Below are positions 1 through 8,443 of a stretch of DNA of 64,000 nt, piece after piece. Both the position numbers and the translations under genes were made by a program. The DNA is from Crossiella sp. CA-258035. GTDB taxonomy: Bacteria > Actinomycetota > Actinomycetes > Mycobacteriales > Pseudonocardiaceae. Each line of letters begins with the position of its first letter. Position 1 is the stretch's first letter. The DNA lies in assembly GCF_030064675.1 (NCBI RefSeq), contig NZ_CP116413.1, forward strand, positions 3,256,001 through 3,320,000. Direction: 5' to 3'. Below the pieces are notes generated by a model. The model saw only the letters and a program-made list of their open reading frames with translations, searched no databases and was not told where the DNA came from.

Positions 1-378
1 CAGTCGGCCAACTGCGGCCCGCTGGCCGCCGCCGCGGACGCCGGCAGCCCCAGCCCCGCGGTCATCACCCCGGTGCCCACCAGGGCCGAGGGCATCGCCA
101 TCGCCGAACCCGCCCGCGGTGAGGCCATCCTGGCCGCGGTGGCCGCCACCGGCGGCACCATCCTCGGCGTCACCGACAACCAGGTGCACACCGCCCGCGC
201 CGAGCTGGCCGGGGCCGGTTTCTACGTCGAACCGACCTCCGCGGTCTGCTGGGCCGCCATCCAGGCCGCCCGCACCGGCACCGCTCCGGCCAGCCCGGCC
301 TGGGCCACCGCGGTCCCGCACCTCACCGGCCCGCTGACCCTCGCCCTCTCCGGCGCTGGCCTGAAGTCGCCGAACTAG
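1..378 (+). CDS. PLP-dependent threonine synthase-like enzyme, C-terminal part
   Basis: The frame is open from the first base and ends at a TAG at 376-378, giving 125 residues; the start lies upstream of the window. The visible part carries the segment EGIAIAEPARG, then TGGTILGVTDNQ, and ends LALSGAGLKSPN. This matches the C-terminal part of fold-type II PLP enzymes of the threonine synthase/diaminopropionate ammonia-lyase group, where a glycine-rich stretch and a GxGLK end are usual. The PLP lysine and phosphate-binding loop would be in the missing part, so reaction and substrate cannot be fixed. The gene converges on the nucleotidyltransferase at 388-1200 with only 9 bp between stops and no terminator visible. 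Confidence 0.7.
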   Translation, partial: QSANCGPLAAAADAGSPSPAVITPVPTRAEGIAIAEPARGEAILAAVAATGGTILGVTDNQVHTARAELAGAGFYVEPTSAVCWAAIQAARTGTAPASPAWATAVPHLTGPLTLALSGAGLKSPN

Positions 379-387
379 CCCGCGCGG

Positions 388-1200
388 TCAGCGGGTCAGC
401 TGCGGCAGGATCGCGGCCTCGGGGGCGGCGTCGTAGGTGAACTCGTGCGCCTTGGCGACCTCCCTGGCCAGCTCGGCGAACAGCACCGCGGTCGCGTGCG
501 CCGCGCGCAGCGCGCTGTCGCCGTCGAACCCGCCGAACAGCTCGGGCAGCCGGTCCCACACCCCGGGTGCGGCCCACCGCCGCATCCGGGTGCCCGCGTG
601 CCACACGTCGTGCGCCGGCCCGTGCACCGCCTGCGCGTGCCACTCGATCATGGCTTCGAGCAGCTCCTTGGTGGTGGCGTCCCGCGACTTCACCACCCAC
701 AGCTCGCCACGGGCCACGTACCGCGGCAGGTGCGCGATCTCGAACCAGAACTCCGTGCACAGCTCCTGGAAGTCCTGCTCCGCCAACGGTTCCGGCCGCG
801 GCCGGCCACTCGGCGCGGCCAGCCGGGCGGCCAGCCCGTCGGGGTCGTGCAGGACTTCGTAGCCGCGTTCGTGCAGGTCGTCCAGCTCCTCGGCCAGTTC
901 GTCCACTATGGACAGTGGCAGGAGCTGGAAGTCGGCCTTGGTGCCGTCGGTGAACAGGACCAGCCGCGCCGGGTTCTCCCACGGACCTTCCAGGCCGACG
1001 CTGACCAGCACCGGGCCGAACCCGGCCAGCCAGTCCGCGGTCCCGGCGTAGGACTCGGGATCGGTGGTGAACAGCTCGATGTCGTGGTCGGAGAAGGCGT
1101 CCACACTGCCGTCCCGGCGTGCCCGGGAACCGGTGCGCAGCACCAGCCTGATGTCCGGCCTGCCCGCCGCCCACGCGGCCAGCCCCGCTTCGGTGATCAC
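388..1200 (-). CDS. ANT(6)-like aminoglycoside 6-adenylyltransferase family protein
   Basis: 270 residues with a GTG start. The N-terminus has the nucleotidyltransferase signature GSRARRDGSVDAFSDHDIE (residues 24-42). It includes the GSR loop and the two metal-binding aspartates D38 and D40, at the spacing seen in streptomycin 6-adenylyltransferases (AadK/ANT(6)). Family members are about 280-290 residues, so this copy is nearly full length. The helical C-terminal half (FWFEIAHLPRYVARGELW onwards) also agrees with the family. Proven members transfer AMP from ATP to streptomycin. Chromosomal actinomycete homologues are often uncharacterised, so true resistance activity is inference. It lies 9 bp downstream of the sigma factor gene on the same strand and may be cotranscribed with it. 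Confidence 0.8.
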   Translation of the reverse strand: MITEAGLAAWAAGRPDIRLVLRTGSRARRDGSVDAFSDHDIELFTTDPESYAGTADWLAGFGPVLVSVGLEGPWENPARLVLFTDGTKADFQLLPLSIVDELAEELDDLHERGYEVLHDPDGLAARLAAPSGRPRPEPLAEQDFQELCTEFWFEIAHLPRYVARGELWVVKSRDATTKELLEAMIEWHAQAVHGPAHDVWHAGTRMRRWAAPGVWDRLPELFGGFDGDSALRAAHATAVLFAELAREVAKAHEFTYDAAPEAAILPQLTR

Positions 1201-1209
1201 ACGGCCAAG

Positions 1210-2151
1210 CTACCCGGCCCAGGCCAGCAGTGGGTCGTGCCTGCTCGGCTCGCGCAGCTGCCGCAGCGCCTGCTTCTCCAGCTGCCGGATGCGTTCCCTG
1301 GTCAGCCCCACCTGGTCGGCGACCTCCTGCAGCGTGTGCGGCCTGCCGTCGTGCAGCCCGTACCGCAATGTGATGATCATCGCCTCCCTCGGCGGCAGCG
1401 TGTCGATGAGCGAGCGCAGCTCCCTGGCGAAGGACTGGTACTCCACCACATCCGCGGCCTGCAACACGTCCTCGTCGGTGATCAGGTCACCCAGCCTGGT
1501 GTCGCCCTCGGCCCCGACCGGGGAGTCCAGGCTGACCGACTCCCTGGCCAGCAGCCGCAGCTCGGCCACCCTCGCCTGGCTGACCTTCGCCGCCTCGGCC
1601 ACCTCGGCGATGGTCGGCTCCCGGTGCAGCCGCAGCTGGAGCTGACGTTCGGTCTTGGCCACCTTGGTCAGCTCCTCCACCACGTGCACCGGCAGCCGCA
1701 CACCCCGGCTCTGCTGGGCGATGCCGCGGTCCATGGCCTGCCGGATCCACCAGGTGGCGTAGGTGGAGAACTTGAACCCCTTGGCGTAGTCGAACTTCTC
1801 CACCGCCCGGATCAACCCGAGGTTGCCCTCCTGGATGAGGTCGAGCAGCGACAGCCCGCGCCGGGCGTGCTTCTTGGCGATCGAGACGACCAGGCGCAGG
1901 TTCGCCCGGATCATGTGGTCCTTGGCCCGCTGCCCGTCAGCGGCGACGGCGGCCAGCCCAGCTCGATCACCCTCACCCCGGCGCAGCAGCTCGGCGGCGT
2001 AGACCCCGGCCTCGATCCTGCGCGCCAGGTCCACCTCCTCCGGTGCGCTGAGCAGCGGAGTGGCCGCGATCTGTCGCAGGTACTGCGTCACCAGGCCACG
2101 TTCGTCATCCAGTTCGCGCGGTTCAGCCCGACCGACCGTTCGGTTGGTCAT
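1210..2151 (-). CDS. Sigma-70 family RNA polymerase sigma factor, RpoD/SigA-related (group 2)
   Basis: 313 residues from the ATG at 2151, chosen because GGAGGTGA lies just upstream; longer in-frame starts (2166, 2199) lack such a site. Region 1.2 begins near YLRQIAATPLLS. Region 2 contains LIQEGNLGLIRAVEKFDY and KFSTYATWWIRQA, the canonical core-binding and -10-recognition segment. Region 3 follows, and region 4 has the helix-turn-helix TLQEVADQVGLTRERIRQ. The near-invariant region 2/4 motifs place it with primary-type factors, but the short N-terminus without the acidic region 1.1 extension indicates a non-essential group 2 (HrdA/C/D, SigB-like) factor. Its regulon cannot be read from the sequence. 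No anti-sigma gene is adjacent. Confidence 0.9.
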   Translation of the reverse strand: MTNRTVGRAEPRELDDERGLVTQYLRQIAATPLLSAPEEVDLARRIEAGVYAAELLRRGEGDRAGLAAVAADGQRAKDHMIRANLRLVVSIAKKHARRGLSLLDLIQEGNLGLIRAVEKFDYAKGFKFSTYATWWIRQAMDRGIAQQSRGVRLPVHVVEELTKVAKTERQLQLRLHREPTIAEVAEAAKVSQARVAELRLLARESVSLDSPVGAEGDTRLGDLITDEDVLQAADVVEYQSFARELRSLIDTLPPREAMIITLRYGLHDGRPHTLQEVADQVGLTRERIRQLEKQALRQLREPSRHDPLLAWAG

Positions 2152-2201
2152 CACGGTCACCTCCATCACCTTGGGTAACCGGTCAGCGCCGGAACACACC
2201 A

Positions 2202-2225
2202 GTTAGTTGTCGGCGCACCCGGGTA
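2202..2225 (+). promoter_or_regulatory. Possible SigB/SigF-type promoter for the 2251 gene
   Basis: GTTA at 2202-2205 and GGGTA at 2221-2225 are 15 bp apart, resembling the GTTT-N14-17-GGGTA pattern of stress sigma factors in actinobacteria. It sits 25 bp before the start codon at 2251. The match is partial and the region is short, so this is only a candidate. Confidence 0.3.
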
Positions 2226-2250
2226 GCCGAAGGCGGAGGAGGTGACGACC

Positions 2251-2550
2251 ATGAGTCAGCACGTGGACATCCGGCCGATGGCGAGCCACGAGTTCGCGGC
2301 CACCGTGGAGGAGGGCCAGACGGTCACCCACCACCGCGTGGTCCTGCCGCCTGACCTGGCCGAAGAGGTGCGGCTGCGCGCCGACCAGCTCGCGATCCCC
2401 GACTATCGGATCGTGTCGGAGTCATTGGACTTCCTGCTGGCCGACCACCCGAACACGGCCCTGCCGCACGACATCGACCTGGCCCGTCTGAGCAGCCAGA
2501 ACGAGCGGTACCTGGCCGAGTTGCACGACCGCTTGGTCGCCATGGCGTAA
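2251..2550 (+). CDS. Small hypothetical protein (99 aa)
   Basis: ATG at 2251 follows the site GGAGGAGGTGA with good spacing, which decides the start over the GTG at 2242. The 99-residue product is acidic and has no signal peptide or membrane segment. The middle part (VVLPPDLAEEVRLRADQL, then a predicted helix SESLDFLL) looks like a small helical protein. I do not recognise the family. It is divergent from the sigma factor gene across about 100 bp, so the two may share regulation. Confidence 0.7.
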   Translation: MSQHVDIRPMASHEFAATVEEGQTVTHHRVVLPPDLAEEVRLRADQLAIPDYRIVSESLDFLLADHPNTALPHDIDLARLSSQNERYLAELHDRLVAMA

Positions 2551-2567
2551 CCCGGATTGGTGACTCT

Positions 2568-2626
2568 TCCCCGTGGCTGTGGATTCGATTACCGGTTGAC
2601 CGGGTATCTCCACCGCAGCCACGGGG
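2568..2626. repeat. Inverted repeat overlapping a ribosome-binding site
   Basis: A perfect 12-bp inverted repeat, TCCCCGTGGCTG at 2568-2579 and CAGCCACGGGGA at 2615-2626, is extended by TGTGGA/TCCACC with a small bulge. Its right arm runs into the GGGGAGGAG Shine-Dalgarno sequence of the small ORF at 2638. A transcript crossing it could fold into a stem that hides part of that site. Alternatively it acts as a terminator for the 2251-2550 gene, although the 35-nt loop is long and no T-run follows. Confidence 0.55.
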
Positions 2627-2637
2627 AGGAGTCAGCC

Positions 2638-2760
2638 ATGGGGCGACACCGCTTGAACAAGTACGACGACCAGCAGTGGAGCGCGGCCACGCTCACCGGC
2701 GGCGGTGAGGAGACCGGCTCACCCGAACCAGGGGAGGGCCAGACCGCGGCACAGGACTGA
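2638..2760 (+). CDS. Very small hypothetical protein (40 aa)
   Basis: ATG at 2638 is preceded by GGGGAGGAG at a spacing of about seven bases. The 40-residue product (MGRHRLNKYDDQQWSAATL at the N-terminus, then a Gly/Glu-rich tail) is hydrophilic. It has no recognisable domain. Support comes from the strong ribosome site and from the stem-loop that overlaps it; there is no homology evidence. It could instead be the C-terminal end of a longer frame opening at 2557, but that start has no ribosome site. Confidence 0.45.
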   Translation: MGRHRLNKYDDQQWSAATLTGGGEETGSPEPGEGQTAAQD

Positions 2761-2775
2761 CCCGCGGGCGAGAAT

Positions 2776-3195
2776 GTGCCGGTGAACATTCTCGCCGGAG
2801 TCATCGGAGCAGTGCTCAGCCTCATCGGGGTGCTGTTGGGCGTGTGGCTCAACGGTCGCCGAGAGGAGCGCAGGTGGCTGCGCGACAACAAGCTGGCCAG
2901 CGCCACCGACTACATCGCGGCCGCGGGCAACCTGTACAACTTCCGCCGCAAGGAGGCCGACGCCCGGCCCGAGGTGGACGAGCAGACCCGCGCCGAGTGG
3001 ACGGACCGCATGCAGCGCAGCCGCGCCGCGATCCACCTGCTGTGCGAGCCGGAGACGGTCCAGCGGCTGGAGGACCTCTCCGCGATCATCTGGCGCACCA
3101 AGCCGGCGGATGACCGGTTCGAGGACAGCACGGCAGCGCTGAGCGAGTTCACCAAGGCCGTCCGCGCCGAGCTGACCGGCCGGTCCAGCCGGTGA
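2776..3195 (+). CDS. Hypothetical membrane-anchored protein
   Basis: 139 residues from a GTG at 2776; the GTG two codons later is equally possible. An N-terminal hydrophobic helix (NILAGVIGAVLSLIGVLLGV, residues about 4-23) is followed by an arginine-rich stretch (NGRREERRW), consistent with one membrane anchor and a cytoplasmic helical domain. This architecture is common among uncharacterised actinomycete proteins. The stop codon overlaps the GTG start of the flavin monooxygenase at 3192, so the two are translationally coupled. No function is assigned. Confidence 0.65.
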   Translation: MPVNILAGVIGAVLSLIGVLLGVWLNGRREERRWLRDNKLASATDYIAAAGNLYNFRRKEADARPEVDEQTRAEWTDRMQRSRAAIHLLCEPETVQRLEDLSAIIWRTKPADDRFEDSTAALSEFTKAVRAELTGRSSR

Positions 3196-4436
3196 CCGGA
3201 GTGGTGGTGGCCGGTGGCGGTCCCGGCGGCATGGTGCTGGCCTACCTGCTGGGCCGCGCCGGGGTGCCGGTGACCCTGCTGGAGGCGCAACCGGACTTCG
3301 ACCGCGACTTCCGCGGCGACTCCCTGCACCCCTACACCCTGGAGCTCCTGGACACCCTCGGCCTGGCCGATGACCTGCTGCGCCTGCCGCACCACCCCGC
3401 GCGCAGCTTCCGCTTCCACACCCCGCGCGGCACCATCACCGCCGCCGACTACCGCGGCCTGGACTCCCGGTTCCCTTACGTGGCCCTGATGCCGCAGGTC
3501 CGCTTCCTCAACTTCCTTGCCGCCCAAGCGAAAACCCTCCCGTCCTGCCGGATCCTGATGGCCGCCAAGGTGATCGACCTGCTTCGGGACGGCGACCAGG
3601 TCACCGGCGTCCGCTACCGCGACAACCACGGCGAACACGACCTGCCGGCCACCCTGGTCATCGGCGCCGACGGCCGCTTCTCCCGCCTCAGACGCCTGGC
3701 CGACCTCCCGGTCGAGTCCCTCGGCGCCAGCAGTGACCTGCTCTGGTTCCGCCTGCCCCGGCACCCGGAGGACCCACCGGAAGCCGACGTCGACCTGTAC
3801 TTCGGCCGCGACCACTACGTGGCCCTGCTCGGCGGCGTCACCGACTGGCAGGTCGGCTACACCCTGCCCAAGGGCGGCTACCCCGCCGCGAAGAAGGCGG
3901 GCGTCACCCCCATCCAGGACTTCGTCCGCGAACACGTGCCCTGGCTGTCCGACCGCATTCAGACCCTGACCGACTTCGACCAGATCACCCTGCTCTCGCT
4001 GGAGATCGCCCGCGCCCCGCGCTGGCACCGGCCGGGCGTGCTGCTGCTCGGCGACGCCGCGCACGTCATCTCCCCGGTGGGCGGCAACGGAATCCTGATG
4101 GCGGTCCAGGACGCGGTGGAAACCGCCAACCAGCTCATCCCCAAACTCCGCACGGGCCGGCTCACCGAGCCCGACCTGGCGGCGGTCCAGCAAGCCCGCG
4201 AACCCGCCATCACCGAGGTCCAAATGAACCAGACCCGAGTCGAACGCCGAGTGGCCACCGCCCGCGAAACCGGCAAAACCCTTGCCCCGCCACCATTCCT
4301 GCGCCTGCTCACCGCCCTGCCCTGGATCCGCACCCGCACCGCCCGCCGCAACGCCTACGGCCCCCAGCCCCCGATCCTGGACGCCACCCTCCTGACACAC
4401 CCCGGCCCCGTCCCGACCCGAACGCCGAAAGACTGA
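3192..4436 (+). CDS. FAD-dependent monooxygenase (PHBH/UbiH fold)
   Basis: 414 residues. It has the Rossmann dinucleotide motif GGGPGG (residues 8-13), the NAD(P)H/FAD DG motif as GADGRFSR near residue 160, and the second FAD motif GDAAHVISPVGGNGI near residues 284-298. These three motifs in order define class A flavoprotein hydroxylases. They insert one oxygen atom into an aromatic or other electron-rich substrate using NAD(P)H and O2. The substrate cannot be read from the sequence, and no pathway gene is adjacent. The start overlaps the preceding membrane-protein stop (GTGA). A repeat-rich spacer follows and separates it from a convergent gene. Confidence 0.85.
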   Translation: MTGVVVAGGGPGGMVLAYLLGRAGVPVTLLEAQPDFDRDFRGDSLHPYTLELLDTLGLADDLLRLPHHPARSFRFHTPRGTITAADYRGLDSRFPYVALMPQVRFLNFLAAQAKTLPSCRILMAAKVIDLLRDGDQVTGVRYRDNHGEHDLPATLVIGADGRFSRLRRLADLPVESLGASSDLLWFRLPRHPEDPPEADVDLYFGRDHYVALLGGVTDWQVGYTLPKGGYPAAKKAGVTPIQDFVREHVPWLSDRIQTLTDFDQITLLSLEIARAPRWHRPGVLLLGDAAHVISPVGGNGILMAVQDAVETANQLIPKLRTGRLTEPDLAAVQQAREPAITEVQMNQTRVERRVATARETGKTLAPPPFLRLLTALPWIRTRTARRNAYGPQPPILDATLLTHPGPVPTRTPKD

Positions 4437-4948
4437 ACCTTCGGGCAGCGCTGACCGGACTTTGGTACCGGAACCGTTGCCAGAACACGACTACCGCCCA
4501 TACTCAAGCCACGACAGACCACCGCTCCGCCGGGCGACGCGACGGCCCCGCCCCCGAAGTAGCCGTCGCGCTCGACACCCAACCCGGCGCGCAAGCGGGG
4601 TCGGCGGCACACCCCAGCCGCCGACCCCGCCCCCAGCCCCGCGCGAGCCCCGCCCCCGGCGTGCGCCAGCCCTGCCCAATCGCGCGCCAGTCTCGCCCTA
4701 TCGCGCGCCCGTCGTGCGCCCGCCCCACGACTCGCCGCCCGGTCGCCGCCCCAGGCCCGCCCGCGCCGCGCGGGGCCAACGCGGCCACCCGGTGGCGGGT
4801 TGTGGGCTGGCGCGCGACGGGCGCGCGACTGAGACGGGGCTGCGCGACGGCCGCGCGGCGCGGGCGGGGCTCGCGTGCGACGGGGCGGGGCTTGCGCGCG
4901 ACGGCCCGCATGGTTTGCGGTGTAGCGGAATCCGCGGTCGCCACCGGC
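4437..4948. repeat. Gene-free convergent spacer filled with degenerate CGCG-rich repeats
   Basis: This 512-bp stretch lies between converging genes and holds no believable coding sequence. Its left part has copies of TCGCGCGCC (around 4679-4708) and its right part has the complement GGCGCGCGA (around 4808-4830). Three degenerate units of the form CGGGGCT-CGCGCGACGG then follow between about 4835 and 4912. The complementary halves would allow extensive pairing in either transcript, so a bidirectional terminator is one reading. The repeats also generate long spurious open frames on both strands. Confidence 0.6.
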
Positions 4949-7522
4949 TCAGTGGTGGTCGTGCAGGGCTTGTGCTCGTGCGGCGAGGGTGGGCATGCCC
5001 AGGGCGGTGGCTTCCTGTTCGGCCTGGCGCGCCTGTTCGTGGGACTGGGGGTTGTTGTGGGAGAGTAGGAACTCCGCGTAGTCCGTGCGGGCCGTGGCCA
5101 GCCAGGGGCGGGCGCCCATGCGGCGGGCTTGGTCCACTGTGGACTGGAAGTGGGACTCCGCCTCCTCGGGGCGGTCCTGTAGGGCGGCCAGGTTGGCCAG
5201 GGCGTGGGAGATCAGGCCGAAGGGGTTGCCGGCGGAGGTGGCGACCAGGCCGGCGTAGGGGCGGAGGGCTTCGGTCAGGGTGGCGGCGTGCTCTTCGGCG
5301 CGGGTGAGGTGGGCGACCTCGGCCAGCAGCAGGACGACCGGTACGCCGACGGTGGTTTCGGCCAGGGGTTTGGCGCCGTCGGCGAGCAGGCGGTCCAGCT
5401 GGGCCCTGGCTTCCAGGTGGTGGCCGAGGCGGGCGCGGAGCCAGACCGTGACGCAGCGCAGCGCGGGGGACAGTTGTGGCACCGCGCTGATCAGGTCGGT
5501 GTAGGCCGTGGTGGCGGCTTCGGCGGTGGGCAGGTCGCCGCGGTCCAGGGCCAGGCGGGCCAGGTGGTGGTGGAAGGATGCCTCGGCCAGTGGGTGGTTG
5601 GCCTGGCGGCCGTGGGTCAGGGCTTGTCTGGTCAGCGACTCTGCCTCGGCGAAGTCGCCGTCGGCGTGCCGGATCGTGGCCGCGCACACCCGTTGGTAGT
5701 ACAGCCACAGCGGGTGCCGCAGCCGTTCGGCCAGCCTGCCGGTGGTGGCCAGCGACTCCTCCACGGCGTTGCGCTCGCCCAGGTCCAGATTGGCCACCAG
5801 GCACCACATGTGCGCCTCCATGGCCAGCAGGTCCGCCCCGGCCCGCTCGGCCGCGGCCGCCGCCTCCGCGGCGACCACCAGCCGCTCGCGCGCGTTGTGC
5901 GGCGACCACATGGCCTGGTGGTGCGCGCTCAGCACCTCGGCCAGCGTGGCCGGATCACCCGGTTGATCCGGACCGCACAGCCTGCGGGCCATGGCCAGGG
6001 CCTGCCCGGCCACCAGCCCCCGGCGTTCCCGGCTGGTCTCGGCCGGGTCCAGCTCCTTGGCCAGCCGGGCCAGCACCCTGGCCCGCAGTTCGCCGTCGCC
6101 CGGCGGCAGCCCGTCCAGGGCCAGTTCCAGGCGTCGCAGCAGCTGGGGCTCGTGCAGCGCCAGCTGGTTGCCCACACAGCAGCCCAGCGCGGCCCGCGCC
6201 GCGGTCTCGCCGTCACCGACCGCGCGAGCCACGTCGAAGGCCTGTTCGTACCCGGACACCGCTGCCGGCAGCGCGCCCGAATGGAACCGAGCTTCAGCCA
6301 GCGCCAGCAGGATCCGGGCCCGTCGGACCCGGTCGCGGTCGTCATCGCCCAGCAGGTCCAGGGCCTGCTGGAAGCTGACGGCCGCGTCCTCGTAGGCCAG
6401 CGCGCGGAACGCGGCCCGGCCCGCGCGCACCCGGTGCACGGCGGCCTCGTCCCCTCGCTCGCCCAGGGTGAGGTGCTCGGCAAGCCGGCTGGACGCCTCA
6501 TCGGCGCGAGCGCACGCGGCGATCGCCGTGGCAGCCCGGCGATGCAGCGCGGCTCGCTCCGGTGCGGGTATCCGGTCGGCTACCGCCTCCTGGAGCAGGC
6601 TGTGCGGAAAGCGTAGCAGGTGCTCCGCTTGGTGGGCAACCAGGCCGTGGCGGAGGGGTTCGGCGAGCCGGGACCAGGTCTCTGACGTGCTCAAACCGGC
6701 CATCTGGGCCAGTTCCCGGAGGTCCACGGTCAGGCCGAGCACCGCGGCCTGGCAGAGCAGGTCCACGGCGTCCGCCGGTAGCACGGCCAGCCGCAGCGCG
6801 GTCACCTGCCGCACGCCGGCGGGCACCGCGGTCAGTGCGACCGGCGCCGCGGTGTGCCGCAGCAGCCGGGCCAGCTCGGTGGCCAGGAACGGGTTGCCGC
6901 CGCAGCGCTGGTGCACCGCGGCGAGCAGCTCCGGCTCCGGCGCGGTCCCGGTCACCTGGTTCAGCAGCGAGCCGGTGGCCGCCGCGTCCAGCCCGGTCAG
7001 CTCGATCCGCTCGCCCAGCCGCGCCAGCTCGCCCTCCGGCGCCTCCCAGCAGGTCCCGACCACCAGCAGCGGCGCCGAGCGCAGCTGCGGCGCCAGGAAC
7101 TCCAGGCAGCGCACCGTGCCCTCGTCCGCCCAGTGCAGGTCGTCGAGCACCACCAGCGTCGGCGCCCGGTCCGCGGTGAGCAGCCCGGCCAGGTCGTCGA
7201 AGAGCCGGAACCGCGCGTGCTCCGCCGGCCGGGGGGCCACCGGCAGCGGCCGCAGCCACGGGTGCTCCCCGCCGGTGCCCAGCTCGGCGTGGTGCTGTCG
7301 CAGCACCTGGATCCACGGCCAGAACGCGGGTCCGCCGCTGCTGCCCCAGCGGGTGCGGAACCCGCGCGCCGCCGCGGTCCCGGTGACGTGCTCGGCCAGC
7401 GAGGTCTTGCCGATGCCGGCCTCGCCGGTCAGCAGCACCAGTCCGCCCTGCCCGGCCTCGGCCCGCGCCAGCGCCTCGGCCAGCTCGGCCACGGGTAGCT
7501 CCCGGCCGAGAAGTGTGCGCAC
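4949..7522 (-). CDS. Large AAA ATPase with TPR-like region, LAL-regulator-like but lacking the LuxR domain
   Basis: 857 residues from the GTG at 7522, preceded by AAGGGGG; an upstream frame start at 7570 has no ribosome site. The N-terminus LLGRELPVAELAEAL is the usual opening of LuxR-family large ATP-binding regulators. Walker A is GEAGIGKTSL, about 30 residues from the start, and Walker B is TLVVLDDLHWAD. After the ATPase module come winged-helix/linker and a long alanine-rich helical repeat region typical of TPR sensors. The protein ends LPTLAARAQALHDHH-like with no LuxR helix-turn-helix, so it cannot bind DNA in the usual LAL way. It may act through a partner or as a signalling STAND ATPase. 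Confidence 0.8.
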   Translation of the reverse strand: MRTLLGRELPVAELAEALARAEAGQGGLVLLTGEAGIGKTSLAEHVTGTAAARGFRTRWGSSGGPAFWPWIQVLRQHHAELGTGGEHPWLRPLPVAPRPAEHARFRLFDDLAGLLTADRAPTLVVLDDLHWADEGTVRCLEFLAPQLRSAPLLVVGTCWEAPEGELARLGERIELTGLDAAATGSLLNQVTGTAPEPELLAAVHQRCGGNPFLATELARLLRHTAAPVALTAVPAGVRQVTALRLAVLPADAVDLLCQAAVLGLTVDLRELAQMAGLSTSETWSRLAEPLRHGLVAHQAEHLLRFPHSLLQEAVADRIPAPERAALHRRAATAIAACARADEASSRLAEHLTLGERGDEAAVHRVRAGRAAFRALAYEDAAVSFQQALDLLGDDDRDRVRRARILLALAEARFHSGALPAAVSGYEQAFDVARAVGDGETAARAALGCCVGNQLALHEPQLLRRLELALDGLPPGDGELRARVLARLAKELDPAETSRERRGLVAGQALAMARRLCGPDQPGDPATLAEVLSAHHQAMWSPHNARERLVVAAEAAAAAERAGADLLAMEAHMWCLVANLDLGERNAVEESLATTGRLAERLRHPLWLYYQRVCAATIRHADGDFAEAESLTRQALTHGRQANHPLAEASFHHHLARLALDRGDLPTAEAATTAYTDLISAVPQLSPALRCVTVWLRARLGHHLEARAQLDRLLADGAKPLAETTVGVPVVLLLAEVAHLTRAEEHAATLTEALRPYAGLVATSAGNPFGLISHALANLAALQDRPEEAESHFQSTVDQARRMGARPWLATARTDYAEFLLSHNNPQSHEQARQAEQEATALGMPTLAARAQALHDHH
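5132..5144. repeat. GTCCACWGTGGAC palindrome, perfect copy
   Basis: GTCCACTGTGGAC inside the AAA ATPase gene; one of five perfect copies of a palindrome dispersed through the window. Confidence 0.8.
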
Positions 7523-7651
7523 AACGCCCCCTTGATCCACCTTCCAGCATTCCGCGTGCCGGCTCGGCACCGCAATCAGATGGAACGGAGGTCGTCCCTC
7601 CGGACCGCCCGGCCGGTCGTTGACAGCCCGACCGGCCGGTCGGTCGGGGGG

Positions 7652-8443
7652 CTAGTTCATGTTGGCCCGGTACAGCCGCTCCGCGGTGGCGCCGAAGACC
7701 ACGCCGATCGCGGTGGCCCCGGCCCCTGCCGAGTGGTTGGCCCACAGGTAGCCCAGCCCGGTCGGCGTGCTCGCCCCGGTGATGTACCCACCGCCGCTGC
7801 TGCCGCCCTCGGTGTCACAGGCGGTCCGCACACTGGACCCGCTGACCCGCGTCGGCTGGTCGCAGTAGGTCAGGTCCCGCCCGGTCCAGATCCGCGCGGC
7901 CGGGTAGCCCCAGACCGTGGTGCGCCCGCCGACCGGCCCGGTGAACCGGATCCCGTTGGCGCCCACCACATCTTCCAGGTTCTTGCCGTCGACCTGGGCG
8001 ACCACGGTGAGCGCGTGGTCGTTGCCGCTGCTGGCCACCTTCCGGGCGGGCCAGCGCCCGTACGGCGCGTCACCGGTGCCCGCGGAGTTGTAGGCGGGCA
8101 CGAACATCACGTTGGTGGTGCCGGAGAGGCAGTGCGCCGCCGACCACACCATTGACCTGTTCGGCGCGGTGACCACGCTCGCCGAACACCAGCTGTTCCG
8201 GCCGCTCTTGGTCCAGAACACCTTGCCGTGCACCCGAGTGCCGGGCGCGGTGTATGGCCGGGGGGCCTTGGTCAGCTCGGCGCGCACGCCGAGAGCCTGG
8301 TCGCCGGTGTCGGGGGAGGTGGCGGTGGCCATCCGTTCCGGGGTCCAGTAGTCGAGGGTGTCCGATGGCGTGGCGTTCGCGGTGGGGGAGAGCAGGCTGG
8401 CCGCGAGCAGCAGGGTGAGCAGGGGGATCGATCTTGTGGCCAT
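7652..8443 (-). CDS. Secreted trypsin-like serine protease
   Basis: 263 residues from the ATG at 8443, which follows AAGGAG; the frame extends further upstream without a ribosome site. The N-terminus MATRSIPLLTLLLAASLL then SPTANA is a clear Sec signal peptide. The mature part has the chymotrypsin-fold histidine motif WSAAHC, a probable catalytic aspartate in GNDHALTV, and the serine motif DTEGGSSGGG. This fits the glutamyl-endopeptidase-like/S1 group of small actinomycete extracellular proteases. Two cysteines flanking the histidine loop and two around the serine region could form disulfides. No propeptide longer than about 50 residues is evident. Upstream lies a 475-bp spacer with an inverted repeat that may be a control site. 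Confidence 0.85.
   Translation of the reverse strand: MATRSIPLLTLLLAASLLSPTANATPSDTLDYWTPERMATATSPDTGDQALGVRAELTKAPRPYTAPGTRVHGKVFWTKSGRNSWCSASVVTAPNRSMVWSAAHCLSGTTNVMFVPAYNSAGTGDAPYGRWPARKVASSGNDHALTVVAQVDGKNLEDVVGANGIRFTGPVGGRTTVWGYPAARIWTGRDLTYCDQPTRVSGSSVRTACDTEGGSSGGGYITGASTPTGLGYLWANHSAGAGATAIGVVFGATAERLYRANMN

Noticed and set aside
4462-5307. Open frames in both directions through the spacer before the AAA ATPase
   Set aside because: They are Pro/Arg/Gly-rich low-complexity translations of the CGCG repeats, without starts supported by ribosome sites.
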